From Sphingobacterium corticibacterium (GTDB taxonomy: Bacteria > Bacteroidota > Bacteroidia > Sphingobacteriales > Sphingobacteriaceae), in the NCBI RefSeq assembly GCF_004208525.1, contig NZ_SGIT01000001.1:1302001-1366000 (forward strand): DNA of 64,000 bases, read 5' to 3'. The notes beneath the pieces are model-generated. The model was not told the origin of the DNA. It ran no database searches and saw only the letters and a list, made by a program, of their open reading frames with translations. Position 1 is the stretch's first letter, and each line of letters begins with the position of its first letter. The translations under genes and the position numbers were made by a program. Shown piece by piece: positions 42,775-52,720 of the stretch.

Positions 42775-45700
42775 ATGATATCAGAAGTTTTTATAAGAAG
42801 GCCTGTCACGGCGATCGTTATATCTATCTTGATCATGATTATAGGTACGATTTCCATTATGACGTTGCCTATCAGTCAATATCCATCGATCGCCCCTCCT
42901 ACAGTTACGGTAACGGCAAACTATACGGGTGCTGATGCGCAAACCGTTGAACAGACGGTCACAACACCGATAGAAAGTCAGATTAACGGTACGCCCGGCA
43001 TGATTTACATGTCTTCTAACAGTACGTCCAACGGTCAATCCGCTATAACGGTTACCTTCGAAGTAGGTACTGATATTGATGTCGCTACACTTGACGTTCA
43101 GAATAGGGTCGGTATCGCTGAACCAGCTTTACCAGAGGCTGTACGCCGTTTAGGTGTGACCACACGTAAAGCGAATACAGACATCTTGATGCTTGTATCG
43201 TTAGTATCACCTAATGGAACACGCGATGATAAATTTTTAGCTAATTATGCTAACTTATATATTAGGGACGCTATTATGCGGGTAAAAGGTGTGGGTGACG
43301 TGACTGCCTTTGGGCAACCCTTCTCTATGCGTGTATGGCTAGATGCTAACAAATTAGCGGCGTTAAATTTAACACCGGCAGAGGTTTCCAGTGCTATTGC
43401 AGAACAGAACTTACGTATGCCGGGTGGTTCGGTAGGCGCTCCTCCACAACAAAATTCGCAAGTGTTTGAATATCCCGTCATCACGGATTCGGATTTATCG
43501 TCGGAAGAAGATTTTGAAGAGATCATTGTCAAAACAAATCCTGTCGATGGTTCTATTGTGCAGTTAAAGGATGTTGCACGCGTGGAACTTGGTCAATTTA
43601 ACTATGCGACTACGACTCGTGTCAATGGCATGCGTTCTACCGGTATGATGGTAGCCCAAACACCGGGTGGTAATGCTGTAGAGACTGCAGAAGGTATTTA
43701 TGCCGCATTGGACAATCTAAAAAAATCATTCCCGGAAGATGTCGATTACGTTGTGGGATATGAAACCGTTTCGGTCGTGAAAGCGTCTATCGAATCGGTT
43801 ATCCATACCCTAGTGGAAGCATTGATCTTGGTAACGGTTGTGGTATTCTTTTTCTTACAATCATGGAGGGCGACCTTAATTCCTGTACTGGCTATTCCAG
43901 TTTCTATTGTAGGAACATTTATCTTCTTTACGTTATTTGGATTTTCCATCAACAACCTGACCTTATTAGCATTTGTATTGGCTATCGGTATTGTGGTCGA
44001 TGATGCGATTGTCGTGGTAGAAGCTGTGCAACATTATATTGATCATTACAAGATGGATGCGAAAGAAGCTACTCGTCATGCGATGAAAGATATTACAGCT
44101 CCGGTTATCGCCATTGGTTTTATCTTGGCTGCCGTATTTGTACCCGTCGGTTTCATTCCAGGAATGGTTGGACAGCTCTATCAACAGTTCTCCATTACCA
44201 TTGCTGTTTCGGTATTGTTATCCGCTTTTATAGCCCTCTCCCTGACACCGGCATTGTGTTCCATCATGTTGAGACCTACGTCAGTGAATAAAGATGCTAA
44301 AGGCCTAAACAAGTTTTTCTATAAATACAATCTTTGGTTCGATCGCGTAACGCATAAATACTCCCGAGGAGTCAAAACCATGATAAGGAAAGCGCCATTG
44401 GCTTTAATTATTTTGCTGTGTCTTTTCGTTGGTACGGGCTATATGTTCACCGTAAAGCCGAGCGGGTTTATTCCTACCGAAGATAATGGTATGTTTTTCG
44501 CTGGAGTTACATTACCTGAAGGCGCTTCTGCGAGTCGTACCGCATCTGTATTAGATGAAATTGAAGCCGATTTACGCAAAGATTTCCCCGAAATCCAACA
44601 TATCACCCTTATTTCCGGTATCAATATACTGAATAGGTCGTTTAAATCTAACGGCGCCACACTGTTCGTATCTTTAAAACCATGGGCAGAACGTAAACGT
44701 ACGGCTGCCGAGGTTACTGGTGCAATTATGGGTAAATATCGGGGGTATGCTAAAGCTAGTATATTAGCCGTAACCCCTCCTGCCATACCAGGTTTAGGTG
44801 CATCTGGTGGTTTCTCCATGATGATACAAGATCACCAAACGGTCGATATCAAACAGTTTGAAGCGGTTGTAGGAAAGTTTCTAGGTGCCGTTAACCAACG
44901 TCCGGAAATTGGTATGGCTTATACTTTATTTAACTCGAATTCGCCTAACTTTAAAATTTCGGTAGATAGAGAACAAGCCAAAAGGATGTCGGTTCCCGTA
45001 TCTTCCGTCTACAGTACCATATCGGCTTATTTAGGTTCTGCTTATGTCAATGATTTCACGCGCTATGGGCGTAATTTCCGTGTCGTGACACAAGCTGATC
45101 AAAATTTCCGGATGAATATTGAGGATATCAATAAGTTGTTTGTTAACAACGCCCGGGGAGAATCCGTACCTTTAGGTTCCTTAATTAGTTGGGAGCTTGT
45201 ACAAAACCCGTCCATCATCAACCACTATAATATCTTTCGAAGTATTGAAGTGAGTGGTAGTGCCGCTCCAGGATATAGTTCGGGGGATGCGTTAAGAGCC
45301 TTGGAAGAGGTTGCAGCAGAAACACTACCTGATGGATATGGATATGACTTTTCGGGAATATCTCTACAGGAAAAACAATCCGGCAACATGACGGTCATGA
45401 TTTTTGCGTTATGTGTGGTGTTTGTATTTTTGTTACTGGCAGCCCTTTACGAAAGTTGGTCGGTTCCATTTTCGATCTTACTGTCCGTACCAATTGGTGT
45501 ATTCGGAGCCATCTTGACGCTATTGTTCATTCCTGCATTGGATAATAATATTTATGCTCAGATCGGTTTGGTAACCATTATTGGTCTTGCATCCAAGAAT
45601 GCGATCCTTATTGTAGAGTTTGCAAAAGAACGGGTCGATATCGGAATGCCTTTATTGGAGGCAACTTTGGATGCTGTGAAATTAAGATTACGACCGATCA

Positions 45701-45948
45701 TTATGACGTCCTTTGCATTTATATTGGGGATCATTCCATTGATGCTGTCCACCGGTGCAGGAGCTTTCTCACGTCAAACAATTGGTTGGACCGTATTCGG
45801 CGGTATGACTGCAGCTACTTTACTCGGTATATTTGTCATCCCCGTGCTGTTTTACGTGATTACCAAAATGGCTTATGGGAAGAAAAAGCTTGCGGAACTG
45901 GAAGCTAATTTTGATGCCGAAAAAGCAAAAAATCTAAGTTCTCACTAA
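42775..45948 (+). CDS. RND efflux transporter permease, HAE1 (AcrB/MexB-like)
   Basis: The 1057-residue pump has 12 membrane helices with two large periplasmic loops. N-terminal MISEVFIRRPVTAIVISILIMIIGTISIMTLPISQYPSIAPP is the usual start. In TM4, GIVVDDAIVVVEAVQHY contains Asp409-Asp410, equivalent to the proton-relay Asp pair of AcrB. NGATLFVSLKPWAERKRTA near 625 and FALCVVFVFLLLAALYESW near 875 are also typical. This is a proton-driven drug pump. It is last in the tetR operon and is followed by a terminator. Confidence 0.96.
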   Translation: MISEVFIRRPVTAIVISILIMIIGTISIMTLPISQYPSIAPPTVTVTANYTGADAQTVEQTVTTPIESQINGTPGMIYMSSNSTSNGQSAITVTFEVGTDIDVATLDVQNRVGIAEPALPEAVRRLGVTTRKANTDILMLVSLVSPNGTRDDKFLANYANLYIRDAIMRVKGVGDVTAFGQPFSMRVWLDANKLAALNLTPAEVSSAIAEQNLRMPGGSVGAPPQQNSQVFEYPVITDSDLSSEEDFEEIIVKTNPVDGSIVQLKDVARVELGQFNYATTTRVNGMRSTGMMVAQTPGGNAVETAEGIYAALDNLKKSFPEDVDYVVGYETVSVVKASIESVIHTLVEALILVTVVVFFFLQSWRATLIPVLAIPVSIVGTFIFFTLFGFSINNLTLLAFVLAIGIVVDDAIVVVEAVQHYIDHYKMDAKEATRHAMKDITAPVIAIGFILAAVFVPVGFIPGMVGQLYQQFSITIAVSVLLSAFIALSLTPALCSIMLRPTSVNKDAKGLNKFFYKYNLWFDRVTHKYSRGVKTMIRKAPLALIILLCLFVGTGYMFTVKPSGFIPTEDNGMFFAGVTLPEGASASRTASVLDEIEADLRKDFPEIQHITLISGINILNRSFKSNGATLFVSLKPWAERKRTAAEVTGAIMGKYRGYAKASILAVTPPAIPGLGASGGFSMMIQDHQTVDIKQFEAVVGKFLGAVNQRPEIGMAYTLFNSNSPNFKISVDREQAKRMSVPVSSVYSTISAYLGSAYVNDFTRYGRNFRVVTQADQNFRMNIEDINKLFVNNARGESVPLGSLISWELVQNPSIINHYNIFRSIEVSGSAAPGYSSGDALRALEEVAAETLPDGYGYDFSGISLQEKQSGNMTVMIFALCVVFVFLLLAALYESWSVPFSILLSVPIGVFGAILTLLFIPALDNNIYAQIGLVTIIGLASKNAILIVEFAKERVDIGMPLLEATLDAVKLRLRPIIMTSFAFILGIIPLMLSTGAGAFSRQTIGWTVFGGMTAATLLGIFVIPVLFYVITKMAYGKKKLAELEANFDAEKAKNLSSH

Positions 45949-45970
45949 TAAGCGAAACAAATTACCATAA

Positions 45971-46008
45971 AAAAGAAAGGACGTCCATGGTGACGTCCTT
46001 TCTTTTTT
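45971..46008. terminator. Bidirectional terminator between the RND pump and methyltransferase genes
   Basis: AAAGAAAGGACGTC (45972-45985) pairs with GACGTCCTTTCTTT (45992-46005), around CATGGT. T-runs are available on both sides, so it ends both converging transcripts. Confidence 0.85.
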
Positions 46009-46028
46009 ATGAACCTATTTTACCACAC

Positions 46029-46736
46029 CTATTTAAACCCTACAAAAGATGCAAAGCATAAGTTCTTATGTAGTATATCAACTTTTTTAAACCCAACTTT
46101 TTCCAATAGTTGTAGTTGATACATTAAACTGCGGGGTGAGTCTTCTTTCTCGATGTAAGCAAATACATGGTCTCTATATTCCCGATCTTTTAATCCCACT
46201 AAATATTTGCCATACAAATCATGGTAAATATACTGTTGTAAATCAGAGTCCGTCTGATGCACTAAATCAAATATCCAGATACTACCGCCATCGTTCAATA
46301 GGCTAAATAGCTTTTTAAATGCCGTTTCCCAATCATGATCGTCTCGAAGATGGTGCAATACTGCCGTTGCAATGATCACGTCATACTTCTCCGTACCAAA
46401 ATCCGCTGTCCTGAAATCACCTTTGAGCATATTCACTTTTCCCGTTGTTACGTCACCTACCCTTTCCAATGCCTTATCTAACATCGGCTGACTTAAATCC
46501 AGCAACGTAATATCAATATTGCTCATCTTCTGTGATAATTTTACGGTATAATTTCCCGCGCCACAGCCGATGTCTAAGACCGAACGAAGTTGAGGATAGC
46601 AACGTGTAATACCCTCTGTGATGAGCTCCATATTAAAGGTTGCATCGAGTGTTGTCTGTTGGCCTGTTTCCAATTGTGAGAATCGCTCTACATCTTTATC
46701 AAAGCGTTCTTCGATTTCCTGAATGGTTGATTTCAT
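46029..46736 (-). CDS. Class I SAM-dependent methyltransferase
   Basis: The start at 46736 (MKSTIQEIEERFDKDVERF) is preferred to an upstream ATG at 46901; the extra 55 residues would overlap the promoter of the divergent gene. SVLDIGCGAGNYTVKLSQ near residue 50 is SAM motif I, DITLLDLSQPMLDKA near 74 is motif II, and YDVIIATAVLHHLRDDHDW near 119 is motif IV. IWIFDLVHQTD near 155 fits the last strand. The acceptor substrate is unknown. The region resembles the methyltransferase domain 25/11 group. Confidence 0.85.
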   Translation of the reverse strand: MKSTIQEIEERFDKDVERFSQLETGQQTTLDATFNMELITEGITRCYPQLRSVLDIGCGAGNYTVKLSQKMSNIDITLLDLSQPMLDKALERVGDVTTGKVNMLKGDFRTADFGTEKYDVIIATAVLHHLRDDHDWETAFKKLFSLLNDGGSIWIFDLVHQTDSDLQQYIYHDLYGKYLVGLKDREYRDHVFAYIEKEDSPRSLMYQLQLLEKVGFKKVDILHKNLCFASFVGFK

Positions 46737-46904
46737 CTTGCTGATTTTTTTGACAAAGTTTTCTAATTTTTCAATAATACTAATATTATATAAAGCTGCC
46801 AAGAAGTCCATTTTTTTTTCATGAGTAACGAGCATTGTTATAGATAAAATGCCAACACGTTTAAATTTGCTATCTTTACGATAAAGGCAAACTTTAAACA
46901 CTGT

Positions 46905-47744
46905 ATGAAACTATATACTATTGACACCGGATTCTTTAAGTTAGACGGCGGCGCCATGTTTGGTGTGGTACCAAAATCATTATGGCAACGCACCAATCCT
47001 GCTGACGAACGTAATCTATGTACTTGGACGAATAGATTGCTGCTTATTGAGGACGGTAAACAATTGATTTTAGTGGATACCGCCATAGGCGATAAACAAG
47101 ACGAAAAGTTTTTCGGCCACTATTTTTTACATGGAGACGCCACCTTGGATAGCTCACTCGCGAAATATGGTTTTCACCGCGATGACATTACCGATATTAT
47201 CCTTACACACCTTCATTTCGACCATTGTGGCGGTGCCATAAAACGGGAAGGCGATCAGCTCGTGCCCGCCTTTAAAAATGCACGTTTCTGGAGCAATGAA
47301 AAACATTGGGAGTGGGCAATACACCCAAATCCGAGAGAAAAAGCCTCTTTTCTCCGGGAGAATATTCTCCCCATACAGGAAAGCGGACAATTGCATTTTA
47401 TACAACAAGGCACACCCTTTTCCCCTAACATTGACATCCGCTATGCACACGGGCATACCGAAGCCATGATGTTACCCCAAATTCGTTACCAAGGAAAAAC
47501 TATCCTGTATATGGCAGACTTACTACCCTCCGTAGGGCATATTCCCCTTCCCTATGTCATGGGGTACGACGTACGTCCGCTCATCACCATGGAAGAACGA
47601 CAGGATTATTGGCACGAAATCGTCGATAACGAATATATCTTATTTCTAGAACATGATCCCGTTAACGCCTGCTGTACATTGCAGCACACGGAGAAAGGTG
47701 TTCGATTGAAAGATACGTTCCGATTAGAAGAAATGTTTGGCTAA
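46905..47744 (+). CDS. MBL-fold metallo-hydrolase
   Basis: The metal motif is THLHFDHCGG with His102, His104, Asp106 and His107. DTAIGDKQDEKFF near residue 58 and HGHTEAMM near 175 supply the further His; YMADLLPSVGH near 195 holds the bridging Asp; a final His lies in EHDP near 253. The full zinc ligand set is present. Close relatives include lactonase-like and quorum-quenching type hydrolases, but the substrate is open. A TATCTTTA -7-like box lies about 30 nt before the start. Confidence 0.88.
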   Translation: MKLYTIDTGFFKLDGGAMFGVVPKSLWQRTNPADERNLCTWTNRLLLIEDGKQLILVDTAIGDKQDEKFFGHYFLHGDATLDSSLAKYGFHRDDITDIILTHLHFDHCGGAIKREGDQLVPAFKNARFWSNEKHWEWAIHPNPREKASFLRENILPIQESGQLHFIQQGTPFSPNIDIRYAHGHTEAMMLPQIRYQGKTILYMADLLPSVGHIPLPYVMGYDVRPLITMEERQDYWHEIVDNEYILFLEHDPVNACCTLQHTEKGVRLKDTFRLEEMFG

Positions 47745-47771
47745 GTTTGCTGCACGTTAAGATATAGCTAT

Positions 47772-48188
47772 CTACACAAGTTCGATATTTTCCGCATAGC
47801 AATATCCTTCGATATTGTCTGTGCGAATAAGCCACCAATAAACGTTGGCGCGACTAACCACGGTAACTATTTCGTCTTTTTGTACATTGCCTATAGTAGG
47901 TAGCTCTACGCCAGGACCTTTATGAATGTTTAACATAGGCTCGTTCACGACCAACCGAGCCCTACATCCTTTTACGGTGGCTAATACATCGATGTCTAAT
48001 AAAACTTCTCCTGAAATAAAATTAGGATCGATTTGGCTATACATGTCCCACAGTTTATTTTTTGCTTCTGCATTGGGTGCTATGCCTCGAATAATTAAAA
48101 CACCATTTTGCTCCATAAACTGGAAACCGTCGGTGATTAAATTCTCGGCTGTAGCTAAAAGCGTTTTATATTTATCAAGTAGTGCCAT
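47772..48188 (-). CDS. BON-like domain plus bacterial SH3 domain protein
   Basis: The 138-residue protein has no signal peptide. The first half (about 12-68) looks like a BON-type fold, with LIIRGIAPNAEAKNKLWDMYSQIDP; the second half (about 78-138) is an SH3b-like beta barrel, with LNIHKGPGVELPTIGNVQKDEIVTVVS followed by WWLIRTDNIEGYCYAENI. Related Sphingobacteriia proteins are called LysM/SH3 domain proteins. A role in binding a cell-wall ligand or a protein partner is inferred from the fold only. Confidence 0.6.
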   Translation of the reverse strand: MALLDKYKTLLATAENLITDGFQFMEQNGVLIIRGIAPNAEAKNKLWDMYSQIDPNFISGEVLLDIDVLATVKGCRARLVVNEPMLNIHKGPGVELPTIGNVQKDEIVTVVSRANVYWWLIRTDNIEGYCYAENIELV

Positions 48189-48262
48189 GGTCTGGAAAGA
48201 GTTACTTATTAATGAAACAATAAATCAGGTAGGATTGTTTGAAATTACTGCCGATACTATCT

Positions 48263-48715
48263 TTAGCAAATTGCTGTTATCGATTGTTTCGTTCCGTTAA
48301 AGACAATCTGGTCTCCCACTTCGCGGCCCAACAACAATTTCCCGATCGGTGAAGAAGGCGAAATCACCATAAAGTTCATCCCTTCAACTCGTTGTTGACC
48401 CAAACTGACAGCCATAAAATAAGTTACTTTGTCCGTCACAACGATAGCTCCTATTTCGACTTTTTCTTTAATTTCTGTTTCCATTTTTTGCAGTACAACC
48501 CAATCTTTTTTTGATTGTAATAGTTGTGTGTGATAGCGGTTCAAATCTTGTTGTATCATCTCACGCGATGTTTCATATTTATCGCCGGCACTACTTTTAG
48601 TCTCACTTTCTATTGCCTCTTGTGCCTGTTGGATAGCAAACGCCGTTTCTTCCAATCGCCCTTCAATCTGCCTAAGACAATAGCTTAACAATTCCTTTTT
48701 TATACCAATATCCAT
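48263..48715 (-). CDS. GreA/GreB-like transcription elongation factor
   Basis: The 150-residue protein has a coiled-coil N-terminal half (ESETKSSAGDKYETSREMIQQDL near residue 37), where acidic residues sit at the expected tip, and a C-terminal FKBP-like GreA domain (ISPSSPIGKLLLGREVGDQIVF near 118). Proteins like this are often listed as 3-oxoacyl-ACP synthase, which the sequence does not support: there is no thiolase motif. Gre factors bind in the RNA polymerase secondary channel and stimulate transcript cleavage. Whether this short form cleaves or only binds polymerase is open. Confidence 0.75.
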   Translation of the reverse strand: MDIGIKKELLSYCLRQIEGRLEETAFAIQQAQEAIESETKSSAGDKYETSREMIQQDLNRYHTQLLQSKKDWVVLQKMETEIKEKVEIGAIVVTDKVTYFMAVSLGQQRVEGMNFMVISPSSPIGKLLLGREVGDQIVFNGTKQSITAIC

Positions 48716-48733
48716 CTTGTGTAGAAAGCTTAT

Positions 48734-48762
48734 AAAAAAACCTCCCGATTATTCGGGAGGTT
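48734..48762 (-). terminator. Intrinsic terminator after the LEA-like lipoprotein gene
   Basis: AACCTCCCGA (48739-48748) and TCGGGAGGTT (48753-48762) form a 10-bp stem with a TTAT loop; minus-strand T-run at 48734-48740. It lies between the lipoprotein gene (ends at 48819) and the GreA-like gene. Confidence 0.85.
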
Positions 48763-48818
48763 CAAAGATATATTTTAATCGTTAGATCTACTCATAAATT
48801 AATGATCAGATCAAATTA

Positions 48819-49376
48819 CTAGCGATTTTTCAAATCCTTCACTTTCTTTTCTGCATCGTCGGCGACCTTGTTTGCCTTCTCTCCGGTCTTTTCTACGGCA
48901 TTATCAATCGCCTTTCCAGTAGCATCTGCAGCATTTTTTGTCGCATCAACCGTTTTATCGTATGCTCTATCTAGTGCATTTCCTGTAGCCTTAGCTGCAT
49001 CTTTAGTCGCATCCACAGCTTTGTTTGTACCTTCTTCTACCTTCACACCAGCTTCTCGCGCAGTAGCTTTGGTTTTTTCCCACAGGGTATTCGCTTCATC
49101 ATATGTTTTACGGGCGCTCTCTTCTGCTTTTTTATCTCCCTTTTCTATGGCGTCGTCCAAATCGGCTTTTGCTTTATTTACCTTTTCCTCAGCTTTCGCC
49201 AGTTCTTCCTGCAAGGTAGCATGTGCATGGTCTTTATGTTCCTCTAACGTCTCCAGTGTTTGATCCAGCTTTTCGCCGGCCGTCATTTCACTCTCTGTAT
49301 CGTTGTTTTTAGGGTTATTACATGATGCAGCAACGATCATACCTGCAACTGCTACCATTAACATTACTTTTTTCAT
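48819..49376 (-). CDS. LEA-like repetitive lipoprotein
   Basis: Lipobox VAASC (Cys19) follows a short signal peptide. The remaining 165 residues lack Trp and are made of charged, amphipathic helix: a coiled coil (QEELAKAEEKVNKAKADLDDAI) and then imperfect 11-residue units such as DATKDAAKATG, DATKNAADATG and a diverged VEKTGEKANKV. This Ala/Lys/Asp 11-mer pattern is that of group 3 LEA and apolipoprotein-like helices, which can stabilise membranes or proteins under stress. The envelope role is inferred. Its own terminator lies downstream. Confidence 0.75.
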   Translation of the reverse strand: MKKVMLMVAVAGMIVAASCNNPKNNDTESEMTAGEKLDQTLETLEEHKDHAHATLQEELAKAEEKVNKAKADLDDAIEKGDKKAEESARKTYDEANTLWEKTKATAREAGVKVEEGTNKAVDATKDAAKATGNALDRAYDKTVDATKNAADATGKAIDNAVEKTGEKANKVADDAEKKVKDLKNR

Positions 49377-49453
49377 ATCAATAATTTTTATTTAAGTATA
49401 ATAGCGTCAATACAGTATGCATACAATTACTATACCAAAAGCGTCATACGCAC

Positions 49454-50338
49454 CTATTTCGGATAGACGGTACCCTTTGCAGCCTCCAGCGTATTCTTTA
49501 ACAAACCTACGATGGTCATCAATCCTACGCCACCCGGAACAGGCGTAATCCAAGATGATTTCTTAGATACCTCCTCAAAATCTACATCTCCATACAGCTT
49601 AAAACCAGATTTCGTTTCTGTAGACTCTTCTCGGTTGATACCAACATCAATGACAATAGCATCTTCTTTCACCATATCTGCTGTTACAAAATGCTTACGG
49701 CCAATGGCCGCCACTATAATATCTGCCGCCAATACCTCTTCTTTTAGATTTGCGGTACGGCTGTGGGTTAATGTCACGGTACAGTTTCCCGGATTACTGT
49801 TACGGGCCAATAATATACTCATTGGCGATCCAACAATATTACTACGACCGACAACTACCGCTTTCTTACCTGCCGTATCAATGCCATAATGTTCCAGCAT
49901 GAGCATAATACCATAAGGTGTAGCCGGAATAAAACAAGGTAAATTACGCTGCATCCTTCCTAAATTGATCGGATGGAAACCGTCTACATCTTTACGATGA
50001 TCGATCGTTTCGGTGATCTTTTCTGGATCGATATGCTTTGGTAAAGGCAATTGGACAATCAGTCCGTCAATATTCGGATCTTGGTTAATCTCTTTTATTT
50101 TCGCAATCAGCTCATCCTCTGTAACATCTACATGGTATCGAATATTCGTCGACTCAAAGCCTACCAGTTCACAATTGCGCATCTTACTGGCCACATACGT
50201 TTCACTTCCGCCGTCATTTCCCACCAAAATCGCTACCAAATGCGGTTTGCGTCCAGATTTTGCTGTAAATGCTGACGCTTCATTTTTAATATCTTCCTTT
50301 ATTTTTGCCGATACCAGCTTTCCGTCTAATAAATTCAT
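49454..50338 (-). CDS. folD: Bifunctional methylenetetrahydrofolate dehydrogenase/cyclohydrolase
   Basis: FolD interconverts 5,10-methylene-, methenyl- and 10-formyl-THF. GGSETYVASKMRNCELVG near residue 44 carries the conserved Tyr and Lys, PNIDGLIVQLPLPKHID near 88 and DVDGFHPINLGRM near 118 follow, and VVVGRSNIVGSPMSILLARN near 160 with THSRT is the NADP site. Length of 294 residues is usual. It is 22 bp downstream of lepA on the same strand, so the two probably form an operon. Confidence 0.96.
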   Translation of the reverse strand: MNLLDGKLVSAKIKEDIKNEASAFTAKSGRKPHLVAILVGNDGGSETYVASKMRNCELVGFESTNIRYHVDVTEDELIAKIKEINQDPNIDGLIVQLPLPKHIDPEKITETIDHRKDVDGFHPINLGRMQRNLPCFIPATPYGIMLMLEHYGIDTAGKKAVVVGRSNIVGSPMSILLARNSNPGNCTVTLTHSRTANLKEEVLAADIIVAAIGRKHFVTADMVKEDAIVIDVGINREESTETKSGFKLYGDVDFEEVSKKSSWITPVPGGVGLMTIVGLLKNTLEAAKGTVYPK

Positions 50339-50360
50339 TTATATACGTATTATCTGCTTC

Positions 50361-52151
50361 TTAATCCAATTTCAAAACGGCCATGAATGCGGATTGTGGA
50401 ATTTCCACGTTCCCTACCTGACGCATTCTCTTTTTACCTTTCTTTTGTTTTTCCAACAATTTACGTTTTCGGGAGATATCGCCTCCGTAACATTTTGCGG
50501 TTACGTCTTTACGTAAAGCTGAAATCGTTTCGCGCGCTATGATTTTTGCGCCGATGGAGGCTTGTATACGGATTTCAAATTGCTGACGTGGCAGAAGTTC
50601 TTTCAATTTCTCGCAAATTTTCTTCCCAAAATCATAGGCATTGCTCCGGTGAATAAGGGAAGACAAGGCGTCTACCGGCTCATCATTTAACCGAATATCC
50701 AGTTTTACCAAATCCGACTGTCGATAGCCAATTTGGTGATAATCAAATGACGCATACCCCTTAGAGATTGTCTTCAATTTATCATAGAAATCAAAAACAA
50801 TTTCGCCCATAGGCATTTCAAAAGTCAGCTCGACCCGATCAGAAGTTAGGTAAGATTGGTTAATAATCGTTCCGCGCTTCTGGATACATAACGACATCAC
50901 CGGCCCTACAAAATCCGCCTTGGTAATAACGTTCGCCTTAATATAAGGTTCTTCTATGAAATCTAACTTGCTGGGATCCGGGAGATCAGAGGGGTTATGG
51001 ACAACGATTTCCTTTTTATCTTTGGTAAGAAAAGCGCGATAGGATACGTTTGGCACGGTGGTAATCACGGTCATGTTGAACTCCCGCTCGAGACGCTCCT
51101 GAATAATCTCCATGTGGAGCATGCCTAAAAAACCACATCGGAAACCGAATCCCAATGCCGCCGAAGATTCCGGCTCAAAAACCAGCGAGGCATCATTCAA
51201 CTGCAAACGGTGCATAGATTCCCGAAGTTCTTCATAGTCTTCCGTATCAACCGGATAAATACCGGCAAAAACCATCGGTTTCACCTCTTCAAAACCTCTG
51301 ATTGCTTCCGTACAAGGCCTATCGCGATGTGTAATGGTATCGCCCACTTTCACTTCGCGTGCTTCCTTGATACCGGAAATAATATAGCCTACATCACCTG
51401 TTTTTATCACATTTTTAGCGACTTGATTAAGCTTAAGTGTACCAATTTCATCCGCAAAATACTCTTTTCCCGTAGCGACAAATTTCACCCGGTCGCCTTT
51501 TCGAATTTCGCCGTTTTCCACCTTAAAGTAGGCCATAATTCCCCTAAAAGAGTTAAAGACAGAGTCAAAAATTAGCGCTTGCAAAGGTCCGTCCGGATCA
51601 CCAACCGGCGGGGGGATACGCTCCACAATGGCGGTTAAAATATCCGGTACACCCATTCCGGTTTTACCCGAAGCGGGTATAATTTCTTCGCGCTTACCGC
51701 CGATCAAATCGATAATCTGATCTTTCACCTCCTCTGGCATAGCACCTGGCAAGTCCATTTTATTCAATATCGGAATGATTTCCAAATCATGCTCCAAAGC
51801 GAGATAGAGATTGGATATGGTTTGTGCTTGAATACCCTGCGAAGCATCCACAATTAACAATGCCCCCTCACATGCCGCGATAGAACGCGAGACCTCATAG
51901 GAGAAATCGACGTGCCCGGGAGTATCAATCAGGTTCAAAATATATTGCTGGCCATCTTGCGTGTATTCCATTTGAATAGCGTGCGATTTTATCGTTATCC
52001 CACGTTCACGCTCTAAATCCATATTGTCCAACAGTTGCGCTTGAGCCTCCCGTTGCGTAATGGTGTTCGTAAACTCCAACAGGCGATCGGCCAATGTGCT
52101 CTTCCCGTGGTCGATATGGGCGATAATACAAAAATTACGTATATGCTTCAT
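50361..52151 (-). CDS. lepA: Elongation factor 4 (LepA)
   Basis: The ribosome-bound GTPase has 596 residues. G1 is AHIDHGKST (residues 11-19), G3 is DTPGHVDF near 77, and NKMD near 131 is G4. LepA-specific C-terminal features follow: [23 protein letters not shown] near 345 and [22 protein letters not shown] near 555. LepA promotes back-translocation or ribosome assembly. First gene of lepA-folD. Upstream lies 569 bp without a gene, including the 62-bp repeat array at 52380-52667. Confidence 0.97.
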   Translation of the reverse strand: MKHIRNFCIIAHIDHGKSTLADRLLEFTNTITQREAQAQLLDNMDLERERGITIKSHAIQMEYTQDGQQYILNLIDTPGHVDFSYEVSRSIAACEGALLIVDASQGIQAQTISNLYLALEHDLEIIPILNKMDLPGAMPEEVKDQIIDLIGGKREEIIPASGKTGMGVPDILTAIVERIPPPVGDPDGPLQALIFDSVFNSFRGIMAYFKVENGEIRKGDRVKFVATGKEYFADEIGTLKLNQVAKNVIKTGDVGYIISGIKEAREVKVGDTITHRDRPCTEAIRGFEEVKPMVFAGIYPVDTEDYEELRESMHRLQLNDASLVFEPESSAALGFGFRCGFLGMLHMEIIQERLEREFNMTVITTVPNVSYRAFLTKDKKEIVVHNPSDLPDPSKLDFIEEPYIKANVITKADFVGPVMSLCIQKRGTIINQSYLTSDRVELTFEMPMGEIVFDFYDKLKTISKGYASFDYHQIGYRQSDLVKLDIRLNDEPVDALSSLIHRSNAYDFGKKICEKLKELLPRQQFEIRIQASIGAKIIARETISALRKDVTAKCYGGDISRKRKLLEKQKKGKKRMRQVGNVEIPQSAFMAVLKLD

Positions 52152-52379
52152 ACAGGTCCTTATCCAATATTCTAATTGGCAAAGATAATTTTTTTAAAGC
52201 AGATATTGCTATAAAAATGTGCAGCTCATCACCTGATTGGTGCAGATTTTCAGACCCATTTTTTTTGGCGAAAATATACCCCATACAAAAAGATGATTTT
52301 AACCGAAAAAACAGCACTAAAAGCTATTTAAACACCTTCTTACACCTCATTTTTTCGAAATAAGAAAAGTCTTTTTCAT

Positions 52380-52667
52380 CAACAAAAGATCCTAATTCAC
52401 CAACAAATAGTTCTTAATCTGGAAATAAAGTTCAAAAGCACTAACAAATGACCCTTATTCACCAACAAATAGTTCTTATTCCGGAAATAGAGTTTAAAAG
52501 CACTAACAAAAGATCCTAATTCACCAACAAATAGTTCTTAATCCAGAAATAAAGTCCAAAAGCACTAACAAATGATCTTTATTCACCAACCAATGGTCCT
52601 TATTCCGCAAATAGAATTTAAAAGCACTAACCGATCATCTTTATTCACCAACCAATCGTTCTTTTTT
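52380..52667. repeat. 62-bp tandem repeat array, about 4.6 units
   Basis: Units start at 52380 (first unit), 52443, 52505, 52567 and 52629 (partial, ends about 52667); the period is 62 bp. Each unit is three subunits of about 21 bp, e.g. AACAAAAGATCCTAATTCACC, AACAAATAGTTCTTAATCTGG and AAATAAAGTTCAAAAGCACT. The last units drift from the first. A 62-bp period is not a multiple of three, so it does not encode a repeat protein. The flanks (52152-52379 and 52668-52720) show no gene. It is probably a VNTR-type locus or a protein-binding array upstream of lepA. Confidence 0.85.
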
Positions 52668-52720
52668 GACACGAAAACTTCATATTAAAACAACAATTTT
52701 TTCTGTCTGATCCCCATAAT

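Noticed and set aside
46737-46901. Longer start of the methyltransferase gene
   Set aside because: It would cover the promoter region of the divergent metallo-hydrolase gene and adds no conserved sequence.
50013-50516. 167-codon open frame on the plus strand
   Set aside because: It runs antisense across the ends of lepA and folD, both confident genes.
52380-52667. CRISPR array
   Set aside because: The units are contiguous and 62 bp long with no unique spacers, and there are no cas genes.
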